A stretch of 64,000 nt of DNA, taken from an uncultured Methanobrevibacter sp. GTDB lineage: Archaea > Methanobacteriota > Methanobacteria > Methanobacteriales > Methanobacteriaceae. The notes beneath the pieces are model-generated. The model was not told where the DNA came from. It made no database searches and saw nothing but the letters and a program-made list of their open reading frames with translations. The translations under genes were made by a program, and so were the position numbers. Location: NCBI RefSeq assembly GCF_902769175.1, contig NZ_CACXNW010000015.1, forward strand, positions 62,001 to 126,000, written 5' to 3'. Positions 17,301-26,196 of this stretch are shown here, one piece after another (the first letter of the stretch is position 1; each line of letters opens with the position of its first letter).

Positions 17301-17364
17301 ATATGAATATTTTTTATTTTATAGCGTGACATTAATTTTGTATTTTCTAATAGATTATCCCAGC

Positions 17365-17487
17365 TTATAACGTTTTATAATGGATTAAATCTTTAAAACT
17401 ATAATGTTTCTATAGTTTTATAATCTCAGCCTATAATGTTTTTATAGGTTTTTTAGCCCCATTCTATAATGTTTCTATAGAATAGGG
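17365..17487. ncRNA. Candidate structured element: hairpins with a shared loop and different stems
   Basis: Three hairpins have the loop ATGTTT(C/T) closed by CTATA/TATAG but different outer stems: 17394-17420 (10 bp, TAAAACTATA/TATAGTTTTA), 17428-17450 (AGCCTATA/TATAGGTT with one G-T pair) and 17457-17487 (ATTCTATA/TATAGAAT extended by CCC/GGG with one mismatch). A smaller TTATAA-type dyad sits at 17365-17380. Stem change with retained pairing suggests selection for structure. The element lies about 130-250 bp downstream of cdc48 and would be in a long leader of marker 8 if transcribed leftwards. Confidence 0.5.
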
Positions 17488-17591
17488 CAGAGACGATTTA
17501 AATGTTTTGACTTTATTTATAGTGTGTAAATGTTTGTGTTTCTGTGATTTAATTTAAGGATTAATCAAATATGATTAATCACGGAGGAAAA

Positions 17592-17646
17592 AAGTGATGA
17601 AGGTTGGTCCAATTAGTAGTATTGGACCAAACCTTCTTCATCACTT
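17592..17646 (-). terminator. Long hairpin overlapping the cdc48 stop codon
   Basis: The last codons of cdc48 ([11 protein letters not shown]) pair with the sequence immediately after the stop: 22 pairs with a 1-base and a 3-base bulge and a 7-nt loop containing the stop codon. On the coding strand it is followed by TTTTTT, so it looks like an intrinsic terminator formed partly by coding sequence. Confidence 0.6.
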
Positions 17647-19823
17647 ACGGCTTTTGGCTTTACCTTATCCATAGCTTCATCGAAGAATTTAGCTGAGACT
17701 TCAGTGGCTTCAATGTTTTCTCTTAAAGCGAGCATTGCAGCTTCACGACATACAGCTTCAATGTCTGCCCCAACATATCCTTCGGTGTTTTTAGCCAATT
17801 TCTTAAGCTTTACATCTTTTGCAAGAGGCATGTCTTTAGTATGAACTTTGAATATTGCAAGTCTTGCATCTTCATTTGGAGTGTCGACCTTAATGTGTCT
17901 GTCAAATCTTCCAGGCCTCATGAGACCAGGATCAATAATGTCTGGTCTGTTGGTAGCTGCAATGATTGCAACATCCTCTAATTCTTCAAGACCATCCATT
18001 TCAGTTAACAATTGATTTACGACACGTTTGGTTACTCCAGAATCTCCAAATTCACCACCTCTGTTGCTTGCAATTGAATCAATCTCATCAAAGAAGATTA
18101 CAGTAGGAGCAGTTTGTCTTGCTTTTCTAAAGACTTCCCTTACTCCTTTCTCAGACTCACCAACCCATTTGGACAAGAGTTCAGGTCCTTTGATTGCAAT
18201 GAAGTTAGCTTCACTTTCATTTGCTACAGCCTTTGCAAGCATGGTCTTACCAGTACCTGGAATACCATACAATAAGGTACCTTTAGGTGGCCTTACGCCA
18301 AAGTCCTTAAATTTGTCTGGGTATTTAAGTGGCCATTCAACAGCTTCCTTCAATTCTTGTTTAGCTTCGTCTAATCCACCAACATCATCCCAGGTAACAT
18401 TTGGAACTTGTACAAGAACTTCCCTAAGTGCTGAAGGTTGGATTTCCCTAAGTGCAGACTTAAAGTCATCCTTAGTTACTACAAGCTTTTCAAGGACTTC
18501 AGGAGGAATCTCATCATCGGCACCTAAGTCAGGAATGATTCTTCTTACAACTCTCATAGCTGCTTCCTTAGCTAACGCTTCAAGATCTGCACCTACAAAT
18601 CCATGAGTTGTATCTGCTAACTCATTTAAGTCAACATCTTCTGCAAGAGGCATTCCTCTTGTGTGGATTTCCATGATTTCCTTACGTTCTTCCTTATCAG
18701 GTACGCCGATTTCAATTTCACGGTCAAACCTACCAGGTCTTCTTAATGCACCATCAAGGGAATCTGGTCTGTTTGTTGCACCGATTACAACCACTTGGCC
18801 TCTGGAATTAAGTCCATCCATTAAGGTCAATAGCTGTGCAACAGTTCTTCTTTCCACTTCACCTTGAGTTTCTTCACGTTTAGGTGCAATAGCATCCAAT
18901 TCATCAATAAAGATGATAGATGGAGCATTTTCTTCAGCTTCTTCAAAGAATTCCCTTAGGTTTTCTTCAGATCCACCTACATATTTGCTCATGATTTCAG
19001 GACCATTGATTACAATGAAGTGTGCATCACTTTCGTTTGCTACAGCCTTTGCAAGCAAGGTCTTACCAGTACCTGGAGGTCCATGCATCAATACTCCTTT
19101 TGGAGGAGCAATACCTAACTTATCAAATAATTCCGGTTTTTTAAGAGGAATTTCAATCATTTCTCTGACCTTTTTAACTTCCTCTTTCAAACCTCCAATG
19201 TCATCATAACTAATATCTACAAGATTGGAGACACCTTCTAATTTAGAAATATCAACAGGCTCTTCATTGACTTCAACTTTAGTATTTGGACCTACTTTCA
19301 CTACCCCTCCAGGGTTAGTGTTTACAACAGCCAATTTGATTTGGCTCATTGCACCAATTCCAGGACCATTCATGAAATCATCAAAGATATCATCAAATAA
19401 GCCTCCACTAACAGATCTTCTTGGAGTGGTTTTGATTCCAGTATTGATTAAGTCACCTTGGACCATCACTTGATTTCTAAATGCGCTATTTAAGTCTCCA
19501 CTAATTCTGATTCTTGCATCAATAGGAGCTAGAACAATTTTTTTAGCTTCTTTTGCTTCCACTCTTTTGATTGTTACCTCTTCACCTATTGAAGCACCTG
19601 AATTCTTACGTGTGGTACCATCAATCCTAATGATTGATTCCATATCAGATTGAGAAGCAATTGCAATAGCTGCAGTATGTTTTGATCCAATGATTTCAAT
19701 TAAATCTCCATCTTTAAGACCTAATTTAAACATAGATTCCATATCTAGTTTAGCAATATTTTTACCTACATCCTTTTGAGATAATGTTTCTGCAACTTTA
19801 ATTTTAAGTTCTACATCAGCCAT
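17613..19823 (-). CDS. cdc48: CDC48/VCP (VAT) AAA+ ATPase
   Basis: A hexameric unfoldase that remodels proteins for degradation by the proteasome. The 736 residues comprise an N-domain (about 1-190), D1 with Walker A GPPGTGKT, Walker [15 protein letters not shown] and the arginine-finger region RRPGRFD, then D2 with [22 protein letters not shown] and a second RPGRFD. The last residues QYY put Tyr at the penultimate position but Gln rather than a hydrophobic residue before it, so this is not a perfect proteasome-docking HbYX tail. I start at the ATG at 19823, nine bases after AGGAG; the TTG three codons upstream is too close. It is a single gene with an elaborate upstream region. Confidence 0.97.
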   Translation of the reverse strand: MADVELKIKVAETLSQKDVGKNIAKLDMESMFKLGLKDGDLIEIIGSKHTAAIAIASQSDMESIIRIDGTTRKNSGASIGEEVTIKRVEAKEAKKIVLAPIDARIRISGDLNSAFRNQVMVQGDLINTGIKTTPRRSVSGGLFDDIFDDFMNGPGIGAMSQIKLAVVNTNPGGVVKVGPNTKVEVNEEPVDISKLEGVSNLVDISYDDIGGLKEEVKKVREMIEIPLKKPELFDKLGIAPPKGVLMHGPPGTGKTLLAKAVANESDAHFIVINGPEIMSKYVGGSEENLREFFEEAEENAPSIIFIDELDAIAPKREETQGEVERRTVAQLLTLMDGLNSRGQVVVIGATNRPDSLDGALRRPGRFDREIEIGVPDKEERKEIMEIHTRGMPLAEDVDLNELADTTHGFVGADLEALAKEAAMRVVRRIIPDLGADDEIPPEVLEKLVVTKDDFKSALREIQPSALREVLVQVPNVTWDDVGGLDEAKQELKEAVEWPLKYPDKFKDFGVRPPKGTLLYGIPGTGKTMLAKAVANESEANFIAIKGPELLSKWVGESEKGVREVFRKARQTAPTVIFFDEIDSIASNRGGEFGDSGVTKRVVNQLLTEMDGLEELEDVAIIAATNRPDIIDPGLMRPGRFDRHIKVDTPNEDARLAIFKVHTKDMPLAKDVKLKKLAKNTEGYVGADIEAVCREAAMLALRENIEATEVSAKFFDEAMDKVKPKAVSDEEGLVQYY

Positions 19824-19895
19824 GATCTTCAACTCCTTTTAGTTTTTTTTAAGTAATAATAATTAATATGAATTTGATTTGAAATAGATAAATAC

Positions 19896-20050
19896 TATTT
19901 CGAAATAACATCCCTTTCGATTTGGAGCATTTAAAACCGATAATCCTCTTCGATTTTTCAGCATTCTAAACCGACAATCCCTTTCGATTTTATAACATTT
20001 CGAAATAATACTCCCTTTCGATCTCGATATCATTTCGAAATAATATAATA
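19896..20050 (-). promoter_or_regulatory. Repeat array with TTTCGA motifs upstream of cdc48
   Basis: About 75 bp upstream of the cdc48 start is a perfect palindrome TATTTCGAAATA (19896-19907). Behind it, TTCGA recurs at 33-34 bp steps (TTTCGA at 19915, CTTCGA at 19948, TTTCGA at 19982 and 20016), with CCGAYAATCC and CATTTCGAAATAATA words between. Regular spacing of about three helical turns suggests phased binding sites, for example for a heat-shock or proteostasis regulator. This is inference. Confidence 0.45.
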
Positions 20051-21053
20051 AATATTATTTCAAGTTACAATAATAAAAGATCATTAATAATCATCGACGG
20101 CACAGAAATATCAATTAACTTTTTGAATTAATTTTAGAATTAATCTTAAAATCATTTAATCGATGCTTGAATTTAATCAATAATTCAAATACTGAGATTG
20201 GTCAAATACAAACAAACTGAAACATGAAAATTTCAACAAATACATTAAAATTAACCTAAAGATTTAAAGACCATCCCATTATTTAAAAAACCAAATAAAT
20301 ACAAATTAATCACCGATAAACAATTAAAAGGATTAATTCCAGTTAAATTCAAATAATTCATTTAATCAATTGTTTTTAATTAAATTTATTTAATTTCAAC
20401 AACCAAATAAAGAATTAAAAGAATTTATTAAAAATTTATCAACAATTATTAATGTAAATCTTTTAGTTAGTTTTTGTAACTAAATATTACTTGCACTTCA
20501 TCATATATAAACTTTTCGGTTTATTAACCAAAGGTTATTTTAATCTAAAAACCCTTAAAAATAAGAATACTATTTAAGAATTATTAAATTAATTAAAAAC
20601 ATATTAAAAATTATTTTTATTTTAAAATAAGCATCTGAATTATTCTAAAAATAAAATCAAGTGATTATATTAAAAATAAATTTTAGTTATTTAATTGGGA
20701 AATAATTAAGGAAGCATAAAATTCTTTGAACATAATCAAACAAATGAAAAAAAAGACAATTAAAAAAATATAAGATTATTTAATACAATAAAATAAATGA
20801 AAAAAGAAATAATAATTAAAAAAATATAATATCATTAAATATGCTGGAACAAATGAAAAGAAGAAATGACTATTAAAAAAAATATCAATATTATTTTAAC
20901 ATAAAAAACCAATTTAAAAAAAAGATAATTAAAGAAATATAATATCTTTAAATATAATAAAAATTAATTAAAAAAAATATAATTAGATTCAAGCATAAGC
21001 TCAAATCCAATTTTTTAAATCACAAAAAATGAGAAAAAACAAAAGATTTCAAT
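20051..21053. other. 1-kb AT-rich spacer between adh 3' end and cdc48 upstream region
   Basis: No gene was recognised. A TATA-like CATATATAAAC at about 20510 (+) is followed by a GGTTTATTAACC dyad near 20518-20529, and the right third (20690-20990) has several loose ~65-70 bp repeats of AATTAAAAAAATATAA followed by AAATA. It may contain an unrecognised small RNA; nothing coding was seen. Confidence 0.35.
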
Positions 21054-22127
21054 CTAATCCAAATCATCTATATAAATAATTGGCTTGATTAGGTCTTTTG
21101 GTTTTTCATCCATAAGTTTAAATGCGTCTTCAATTTTGTCAAATCCATGGAATTCAACATTGAATGTTTTTCCAGGTTTGATCCTATCATATTTAATAAG
21201 ATTTAGTAATTTTTCAGCTCTTAAAGCACCACCAGGACAGAATCCTCCACGAATGGTAATGTCAGCCATTCCAAGACCCCATTCAAATGCAGGTATAGTG
21301 AAAGTGTCTGCAACATCATAGAAATTAATGCTTCCAATATGACCATTACTCTTTACAAGCTGTATTGCCTCATTCATGGTATTGCAATTACCTCCAGCAA
21401 TAATTACACAATCTACCTTCTTTCCACCTTCTTTTTCAAGGATTTGCTCTACAGTATTTCCATCCTTATAGCTGATGATTTCAGTTGCTCCAAATTCCAA
21501 TGCCAATTCAGCACAGTTTGGTCGAGATCCAGTAGCATAGATCTTACCTGCACCTCTAAGTTTTGCACCAGCAACAGCCATCAATCCTACAGGACCGATA
21601 CCAAATACAACTACAGTGTCTCCTAAATTAACATCTACCATTTCCACACCATAGAATCCGGTAGACATCATATCAGTTACCATTAAAGCATCAGCAATAT
21701 CCACTCCTTCAGGAAGCAAAACCAAATTATTGTCTGCATTGTTTACTGAGAAAAATTCTGCAAATACCCCATCCTTAAATGTGAGGAATTTGAAACTAGT
21801 CATTGAATCCAAATCGTGAGCATTGTTTCCGCCTTTTTCCTGCAATTTAACTTCACCTGCCAAATCTGGAGTGGTACATGGCAATACAACAACATCTCCA
21901 GGTTTAAATTTTTTGACCATTTCACCGACTTCAACAACTTCAGCAACAGCTTCATGACCTAAAATCCTGTTTTCCATTGGGCCTGCTCCACCATGCATAG
22001 CGTGAGTGTCTGATGAACAAGGTGCAACAGCAATAGGTTTACAAATTGCATCTAAAGGTCCTGCAACAGGTTTTTCAGTTTCTATCCAACCAGGTTCCCC
22101 GACTTTAATCATTCCGTATCCTTTCAT
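21054..22127 (-). CDS. adh: NADP-dependent secondary alcohol dehydrogenase (zinc type)
   Basis: A medium-chain dehydrogenase closely resembling the isopropanol dehydrogenases of Thermoanaerobacter and Clostridium. The catalytic zinc ligands are recognisable: Cys in APCSSDTH, His in ILGHEA and Asp in VTDMMSTGFYG. The nucleotide site FGIGPVGLMAVAGAKLRGAG is followed by TGSRPN, and a Tyr occurs in ISYKDG; Ser/Arg/Tyr at these places bind the NADP 2'-phosphate in the known enzymes. There is no structural-zinc lobe, as in that family. I start at ATG 22127 after GGTGAT; the longer frame adds an unlikely hydrophobic leader. In methanogens it can oxidise 2-propanol or ethanol to supply NADPH and, via F420, electrons. 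Confidence 0.93.
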   Translation of the reverse strand: MKGYGMIKVGEPGWIETEKPVAGPLDAICKPIAVAPCSSDTHAMHGGAGPMENRILGHEAVAEVVEVGEMVKKFKPGDVVVLPCTTPDLAGEVKLQEKGGNNAHDLDSMTSFKFLTFKDGVFAEFFSVNNADNNLVLLPEGVDIADALMVTDMMSTGFYGVEMVDVNLGDTVVVFGIGPVGLMAVAGAKLRGAGKIYATGSRPNCAELALEFGATEIISYKDGNTVEQILEKEGGKKVDCVIIAGGNCNTMNEAIQLVKSNGHIGSINFYDVADTFTIPAFEWGLGMADITIRGGFCPGGALRAEKLLNLIKYDRIKPGKTFNVEFHGFDKIEDAFKLMDEKPKDLIKPIIYIDDLD

Positions 22128-22276
22128 ATAATCACCAAAAAATTTAAGCCATAAACTTTTTAGGAAAAATATAAAATAAAAAAAAACCAATGCATAAACT
22201 AAAAAATTATAGCTTATTGATGATGAATATATTAAAAATTTTATATAAAATTTACTGAATAAATTGAATAAAAATG

Positions 22277-22375
22277 TTAATTTAGTTAAGTTTGTTAAAT
22301 GAAAATATTAATTAAGTTAAGTTTTTTGAACATTTATATAACATATGCATAAATTAGCATAAATTAGCATAAATA
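22277..22375 (-). promoter_or_regulatory. Promoter region of the alcohol dehydrogenase
   Basis: A TATA box (TTATATAAAT read leftwards) at about 22331-22340. Downstream of it are two direct copies of TTAATTWAGTTAAGTTT (22277-22293 and 22308-22324, 31-bp period). Upstream are three copies of a 10-bp CATAAATTAG word (22347-22375). Downstream repeats would suit a repressor, upstream ones an activator. The leader would be long, about 180 nt. Confidence 0.45.
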
Positions 22376-22499
22376 ATAAAATCATATTAAAAATAGCTAA
22401 AAAGAAGATTGAATAGTAAAAAAACTAGGAATAATACAGAAAAGAAAAAGAAAGAAAAAGAAATAAAAAAATAAGAAAAGTTACCACAATATGTGATAA
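22376..22499. other. Spacer behind the lipid kinase gene
   Basis: A purine-rich stretch (GAAAAAGAAAGAAAAAG) lies downstream of the kinase-like gene, followed by a small dyad TTACCACAATATGTGATAA near 22481-22499 that abuts its stop codon and may help termination. Confidence 0.4.
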
Positions 22500-23189
22500 C
22501 TAGAGAACAGTTGCAACCAAATAATACAAAATTGCAGTTACTGAAGGAACTGTAAGATTATCAATACCTCCATAACTGATAGCCTCAGCAACAGTTGCAA
22601 TAGCAGAAATAATTAAAATATACCAAAAATTAAGTTCTGGAAGAGTGTATCCCATTGCAGTATAGAAAACCCATACAAATACAGATAAGACTGCAGTTAC
22701 AGAAAGCATTGCAAGGGAACCTGCAAGAGTTTTTTCTCCACCGAATACGTGGTATTTAATTTTACCCCATTTGCCTCCGACAAGAGCTGCAAATCCATCA
22801 CCATATACTAAAGGAACAATAGCTAATGCTACAATCCAAAGGAATTTAGGATTGATTAAGATTGGGAATATCAAAAGCAATATTGACCAAATCAATGCAT
22901 AAAAGAATAATCCCAATGCATGTCCGGATTCAGTAACACTATTATGGATTTTGATTGGGGAATAATCTGTCAAGAAGAACAGAGCAATGGTTATAGGCAA
23001 TGTAATGAACCAAAGCAAGATTGAAGGATCTGAGAAAAACGGCATGGCAAATATCATATTACCAACCATAATATGAACAAACTTACGAGAAACTTCAGGT
23101 CTGCTCTTTAAAACCTTTTCTGCCAATAGGAATATGACAACCACATAAAGATAAACAATTATTAAAGCAATTATATCTGTGAATAACAT
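22500..23189 (-). CDS. Polyprenol/diacylglycerol kinase-like integral membrane protein
   Basis: A 229-residue protein with about seven membrane helices. SRKFVHIMVGNMIFAMPF is the signature of the dolichol kinase/phytol kinase/CTP-transfer family, and VPLVYGDGFAALVGGKWG plus GGEKTLAGSLAML form the nucleotide-binding loops (the YGDG Asp is expected to be catalytic). Family members phosphorylate polyprenols, phytol or diacylglycerol, often with CTP. In an archaeon a dolichol- or geranylgeraniol-type substrate is plausible. A GAGAG ribosome site precedes the ATG. It follows the tocopherol-cyclase-like gene by 117 bp on the same strand, and the two may work together on an isoprenoid. Confidence 0.82.
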   Translation of the reverse strand: MLFTDIIALIIVYLYVVVIFLLAEKVLKSRPEVSRKFVHIMVGNMIFAMPFFSDPSILLWFITLPITIALFFLTDYSPIKIHNSVTESGHALGLFFYALIWSILLLIFPILINPKFLWIVALAIVPLVYGDGFAALVGGKWGKIKYHVFGGEKTLAGSLAMLSVTAVLSVFVWVFYTAMGYTLPELNFWYILIISAIATVAEAISYGGIDNLTVPSVTAILYYLVATVL

Positions 23190-23306
23190 AATATCTCTCT
23201 TAAAACAAATTGATTAGCAAAATAATAAAATAACCTCAACAATAGAATATTCATAATTAAGTAAGTTAAGAAATAAATATGATAAAAAAATAAATGCTAT
23301 AGATAA

Positions 23307-24455
23307 TTATCTATCATCTATAACATTATGGGTTCTGTCATCATCATATTCTCCGTATTCACAACCGGCATTTTCTATTTTAACATGGTCGATTAGGGTT
23401 CCATCCTTTTTCATCAATTTGATTTCACCGTAACCGCTTCCACCATTCCAAAGACGGGTGTGAAGCTTTTTACCAGTAGGTGCTTCATAGTTGAAAAGCA
23501 ACATTTCATCACGTTTGCAGTATAGCTTCAATTCAAGCTTGCTGTTCCAATTACTGCAATTGATGAACCATTCATTAAGTTCTTTTCCTTCCTTGAAACC
23601 GAATTTAACCCTTACATTATTCCAGAACCTTGCAAAGTTGTATTCATACATTTTTCCTTCATAATAGAAACCAATCAATAGCTTACGTGGAAGGGAAATT
23701 CCAAATGCCTTAGGCTTTCCACCACCAGCTTCAAAGGCAGTGTTGTTAAGTTTCTTTCCAGTGATTAAGCTTGTACAATTACAGGAGGATATCCATAGCC
23801 AAGGACTTGTAAAGTCTCCTCCCCAGTTCTTATCAGCATATCCAAAGGATTTTTCAGGAATAACCTCATATTCAACACCATCCATTTCAATGGTACCTTT
23901 GTATTGGGTTTTTATTCCTTCAGCGTGCCAAAACATCTCAAAAGCATTTAATTTTCTAAAGAAACTGTTAGCACCATAACCTACATTAAAAGCGATTTGT
24001 TTATCAATGTCTAAATCCCATTTCATTTCTCCTGCATCACACATATATTCTGGATGTTCACGTGCTTCCTCTTCTGTAACTTTACAGTATCCAGTCATAT
24101 GAGTTTCAGTTAAGCTGAATTCCCCAACTTTGACATCTAATCGATCATCAGGACATGAGAAATCTTTCATGGAATAGTAATTGTGAATCTGTTTAGGTTC
24201 TTTACCCCATGCTCCAACTTTTAACATACAGTAAGAAGGTCTTTTGCCTGCTTCAATGTTTTTAGGGTCTTGACCTAAGGTAGGTTCATCTTCAGCTAAG
24301 TCTGGATTGCAGACAAAGTATTCTATAAAGAATGGTCTTGGCTCACCAGTTTCCTTATTGTAAGCTGTTAGAGAATGCCACCACCAGTCGTAACCTTGCT
24401 TGGCAAGGGGACCTTTCAACATATAATGGTCTCTTTTCAAATCACATTTATTCAT
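23307..24455 (-). CDS. Tocopherol-cyclase-like (lipocalin/CrtC-type) protein
   Basis: A 382-residue soluble protein. The start GYDWWWHSLTAYNKETGEPRPFFIEYFVCNPD and later ADKNWGGDFTSPWLWISS resemble the duplicated beta-barrel tocopherol cyclase/AttH-CrtC family, which act on isoprenoid or lipid substrates. The rest is rich in aromatic residues and cysteines. I cannot name a substrate, and family assignment rests on these motifs. No signal peptide is seen. GGAGG lies 7 bases before the ATG. It is upstream of, and co-oriented with, a polyprenol-kinase-like gene, which supports a lipid or isoprenoid role. Its profile suggests gain from anaerobic gut bacteria; a tree would be needed to show that. 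Confidence 0.55.
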   Translation of the reverse strand: MNKCDLKRDHYMLKGPLAKQGYDWWWHSLTAYNKETGEPRPFFIEYFVCNPDLAEDEPTLGQDPKNIEAGKRPSYCMLKVGAWGKEPKQIHNYYSMKDFSCPDDRLDVKVGEFSLTETHMTGYCKVTEEEAREHPEYMCDAGEMKWDLDIDKQIAFNVGYGANSFFRKLNAFEMFWHAEGIKTQYKGTIEMDGVEYEVIPEKSFGYADKNWGGDFTSPWLWISSCNCTSLITGKKLNNTAFEAGGGKPKAFGISLPRKLLIGFYYEGKMYEYNFARFWNNVRVKFGFKEGKELNEWFINCSNWNSKLELKLYCKRDEMLLFNYEAPTGKKLHTRLWNGGSGYGEIKLMKKDGTLIDHVKIENAGCEYGEYDDDRTHNVIDDR

Positions 24456-24869
24456 TCAAAATCCTCCAAAAGAAAAAAATATTCCTATTATTTGATAATT
24501 TGATTATCAAAAATGAAACAATAAGTTTGATAAACTAAATTAGCCAATTACTTAAATATTTTAACAATTGACCAATATATCTTATATTTTAATTTATATT
24601 ATCTTTATAATAAATATTTTATTATTTAAATATTGAAAAATTAAAAAGATGGTTGAATATTGATTAATTAAAGAATGAAATAGGGAATTATTTAAAAAAT
24701 GAAAGAAAATTAGAATAAAATGAATTAGTTAAAAATATTAAAAATAGCAATAACTTAAGAAATAACCAAAAACAATTAAAATAGCAATAGCTTAAGAAAT
24801 GATTAAAAAGAAATAAAAAAGCAAAAAAATAGGAAAATAAATAAAAACAAACCCCAAAAAACAAAAAAC
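24456..24869. other. AT-rich spacer, loosely repetitive
   Basis: Holds the promoter of the tocopherol-cyclase-like gene at its left end. Towards 24740-24860 are repeats of AAAATAGCAATA(A/G)CTTAAGAAAT and purine-rich runs. No coding remnant or stable hairpin was seen. Confidence 0.4.
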
Positions 24870-25694
24870 TTAAGAAAATAAATAAAAACTAAAAAAGCAA
24901 AAAAGTAAAAGATAATCTGATTTAATTAAATAAATCATCATTATATCATCAATTAAGCCAAATCCCATTCCTTTTGTATGGTTTTGATCAATAAGGTGTG
25001 CAATGAATTCCTCAAATGAAACTTCAGCATCCTCACTTAAGATATCTGCCTCATCTGGAAACATTTCTGGATTTAAGGTAAAGCTAAGCCCATCCTGATT
25101 TTGACTAAGGATTTTAATAAAGTCTTCTACAGAAATTTCACGAGACTCTCCAGGTTTCATATCAAAGATGTCAAGAACTGAATTTTCATCCATTACTTCA
25201 AATGTGATTTCTTCAGGAAGGATATCCCCTTCTATTATAGGACCATTGAACTCTTCAAAATCAATGAAAAGACCATCATCACTTTTACCAGCAATATCTA
25301 TGTCATTTCTTGCTATATTCCTATAGGATTCATCATCAATGACTGGAATAGCCTGATTTTCAATAAATGGATTTTCAAATATTAGATTGACTTCATCATC
25401 ACCAGATAAGTCTAAATTAACCTTCTCATCTTCAAAAGCATCGATTTGTTCGTAGAAATGTTGGAACAATACCATTTCAACTTCTTCAACAATTTTGGAA
25501 ATGTTTCCTACATCATTCCAGTTTTGGGAATTAATGACAAAGGCACAAAAGTCATCAATGGAAGAGATAACTGACTTATATCTGTTCACATCACATTCAG
25601 ACAAATGATGACACTCAATCAAAGTATTTATCCTGCTTGTTTCACTCACCAATCTTTTAATCCAAATCAATTGCACTAAACCAAAATCATTCAT
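24870..25694 (-). CDS. Acidic protein of unknown function
   Basis: No family recognised. The first ~95 residues are helical with several cysteines and histidines (IECHHLSECDVNRY), then a strongly acidic, beta-rich region follows. Start chosen at ATG 25694 (MNDFGLVQL), 8 bases after GAGGTG; a longer frame adds an unsupported leader. The C-terminus IKSDYLLLFCFFSFYLFS is hydrophobic and coincides with the frame entering low-complexity AT sequence, so the ancestral stop may have been lost, or it may be a real tail anchor. A possible structured RNA lies upstream. Function not inferred. Confidence 0.6.
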   Translation of the reverse strand: MNDFGLVQLIWIKRLVSETSRINTLIECHHLSECDVNRYKSVISSIDDFCAFVINSQNWNDVGNISKIVEEVEMVLFQHFYEQIDAFEDEKVNLDLSGDDEVNLIFENPFIENQAIPVIDDESYRNIARNDIDIAGKSDDGLFIDFEEFNGPIIEGDILPEEITFEVMDENSVLDIFDMKPGESREISVEDFIKILSQNQDGLSFTLNPEMFPDEADILSEDAEVSFEEFIAHLIDQNHTKGMGFGLIDDIMMIYLIKSDYLLLFCFFSFYLFS

Positions 25695-25934
25695 TAATAA
25701 AACACCTCTCACTTTAAAGGCAAATTCAACAGCAATGCACAATCATAAACAAGCCTTTCCTATAAGCCTCCTAAACTTATAAATCAAGGCAATGCTTATT
25801 TTACCATCCAATAAATTACCATGAAATGAAACCCAAAGATGATACAAAGATGAAACTATGAGTAGATATTATGAACAGTGAAATATAGGAGTGATTGAAA
25901 TGAATGGTTTCATGATGATAATTTATTGGTGTGG
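25695..25934. other. Upstream region of the acidic protein gene
   Basis: A less AT-rich spacer with the ribosome site GAGGTG at its left end. It contains ATGATGA-like and GATGAAA words but no convincing coding frame. Confidence 0.35.
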
Positions 25935-26026
25935 ATCAACCACAGATTATAGATTTATACCCCTTAATTAAATCTATAATAAATATTTCAAGGTGGCTTT
26001 TGAAAATTTTAGATTATGTGGTTGAT
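25935..26026 (-). ncRNA. Candidate three-way-junction RNA
   Basis: Outer arms ATCAACCACA (25935-25944) and TGTGGTTGAT (26017-26026) pair perfectly over 10 bp. They enclose a perfect 12-bp hairpin, ATTATAGATTTA/TAAATCTATAAT (25946-25957/25969-25980, 11-nt loop), and a second hairpin, TTTCAA/TTGAAA (25986-25991/26000-26005) with loop GGTGGCTT. Leftwards, a TATA box (TTTATATATTT, about 26034-26044) would start transcription near the outer stem. No coding frame covers it. No known RNA family recognised. Confidence 0.45.
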
Positions 26027-26140
26027 GCGGTGACAAATATATAAACTTCGTTACATATAAAGCTTATGATTTTTAGTAAAAAAAAAGAAAAAATATTGAT
26101 AAATTTTAAACAAAGCAAAAAAAAAAAGTAAAAAAGTTAG

Positions 26141-26196
26141 GTTACTACTCCCAACAAGTGAAAATATTTTGTTCAAACTTTTTTAAAAGTTTGAAC
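26141..26196 (-). terminator. 3' hairpin element (dispersed family) behind mtnP
   Basis: A perfect 12-bp stem, GTTCAAACTTTT/AAAAGTTTGAAC with a TT loop (26171-26196), touches the mtnP stop codon. On the coding strand it is followed by AAAATATTTTCACTTGTTGGGAGT, a tail shared with other copies in this window. Confidence 0.7.
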
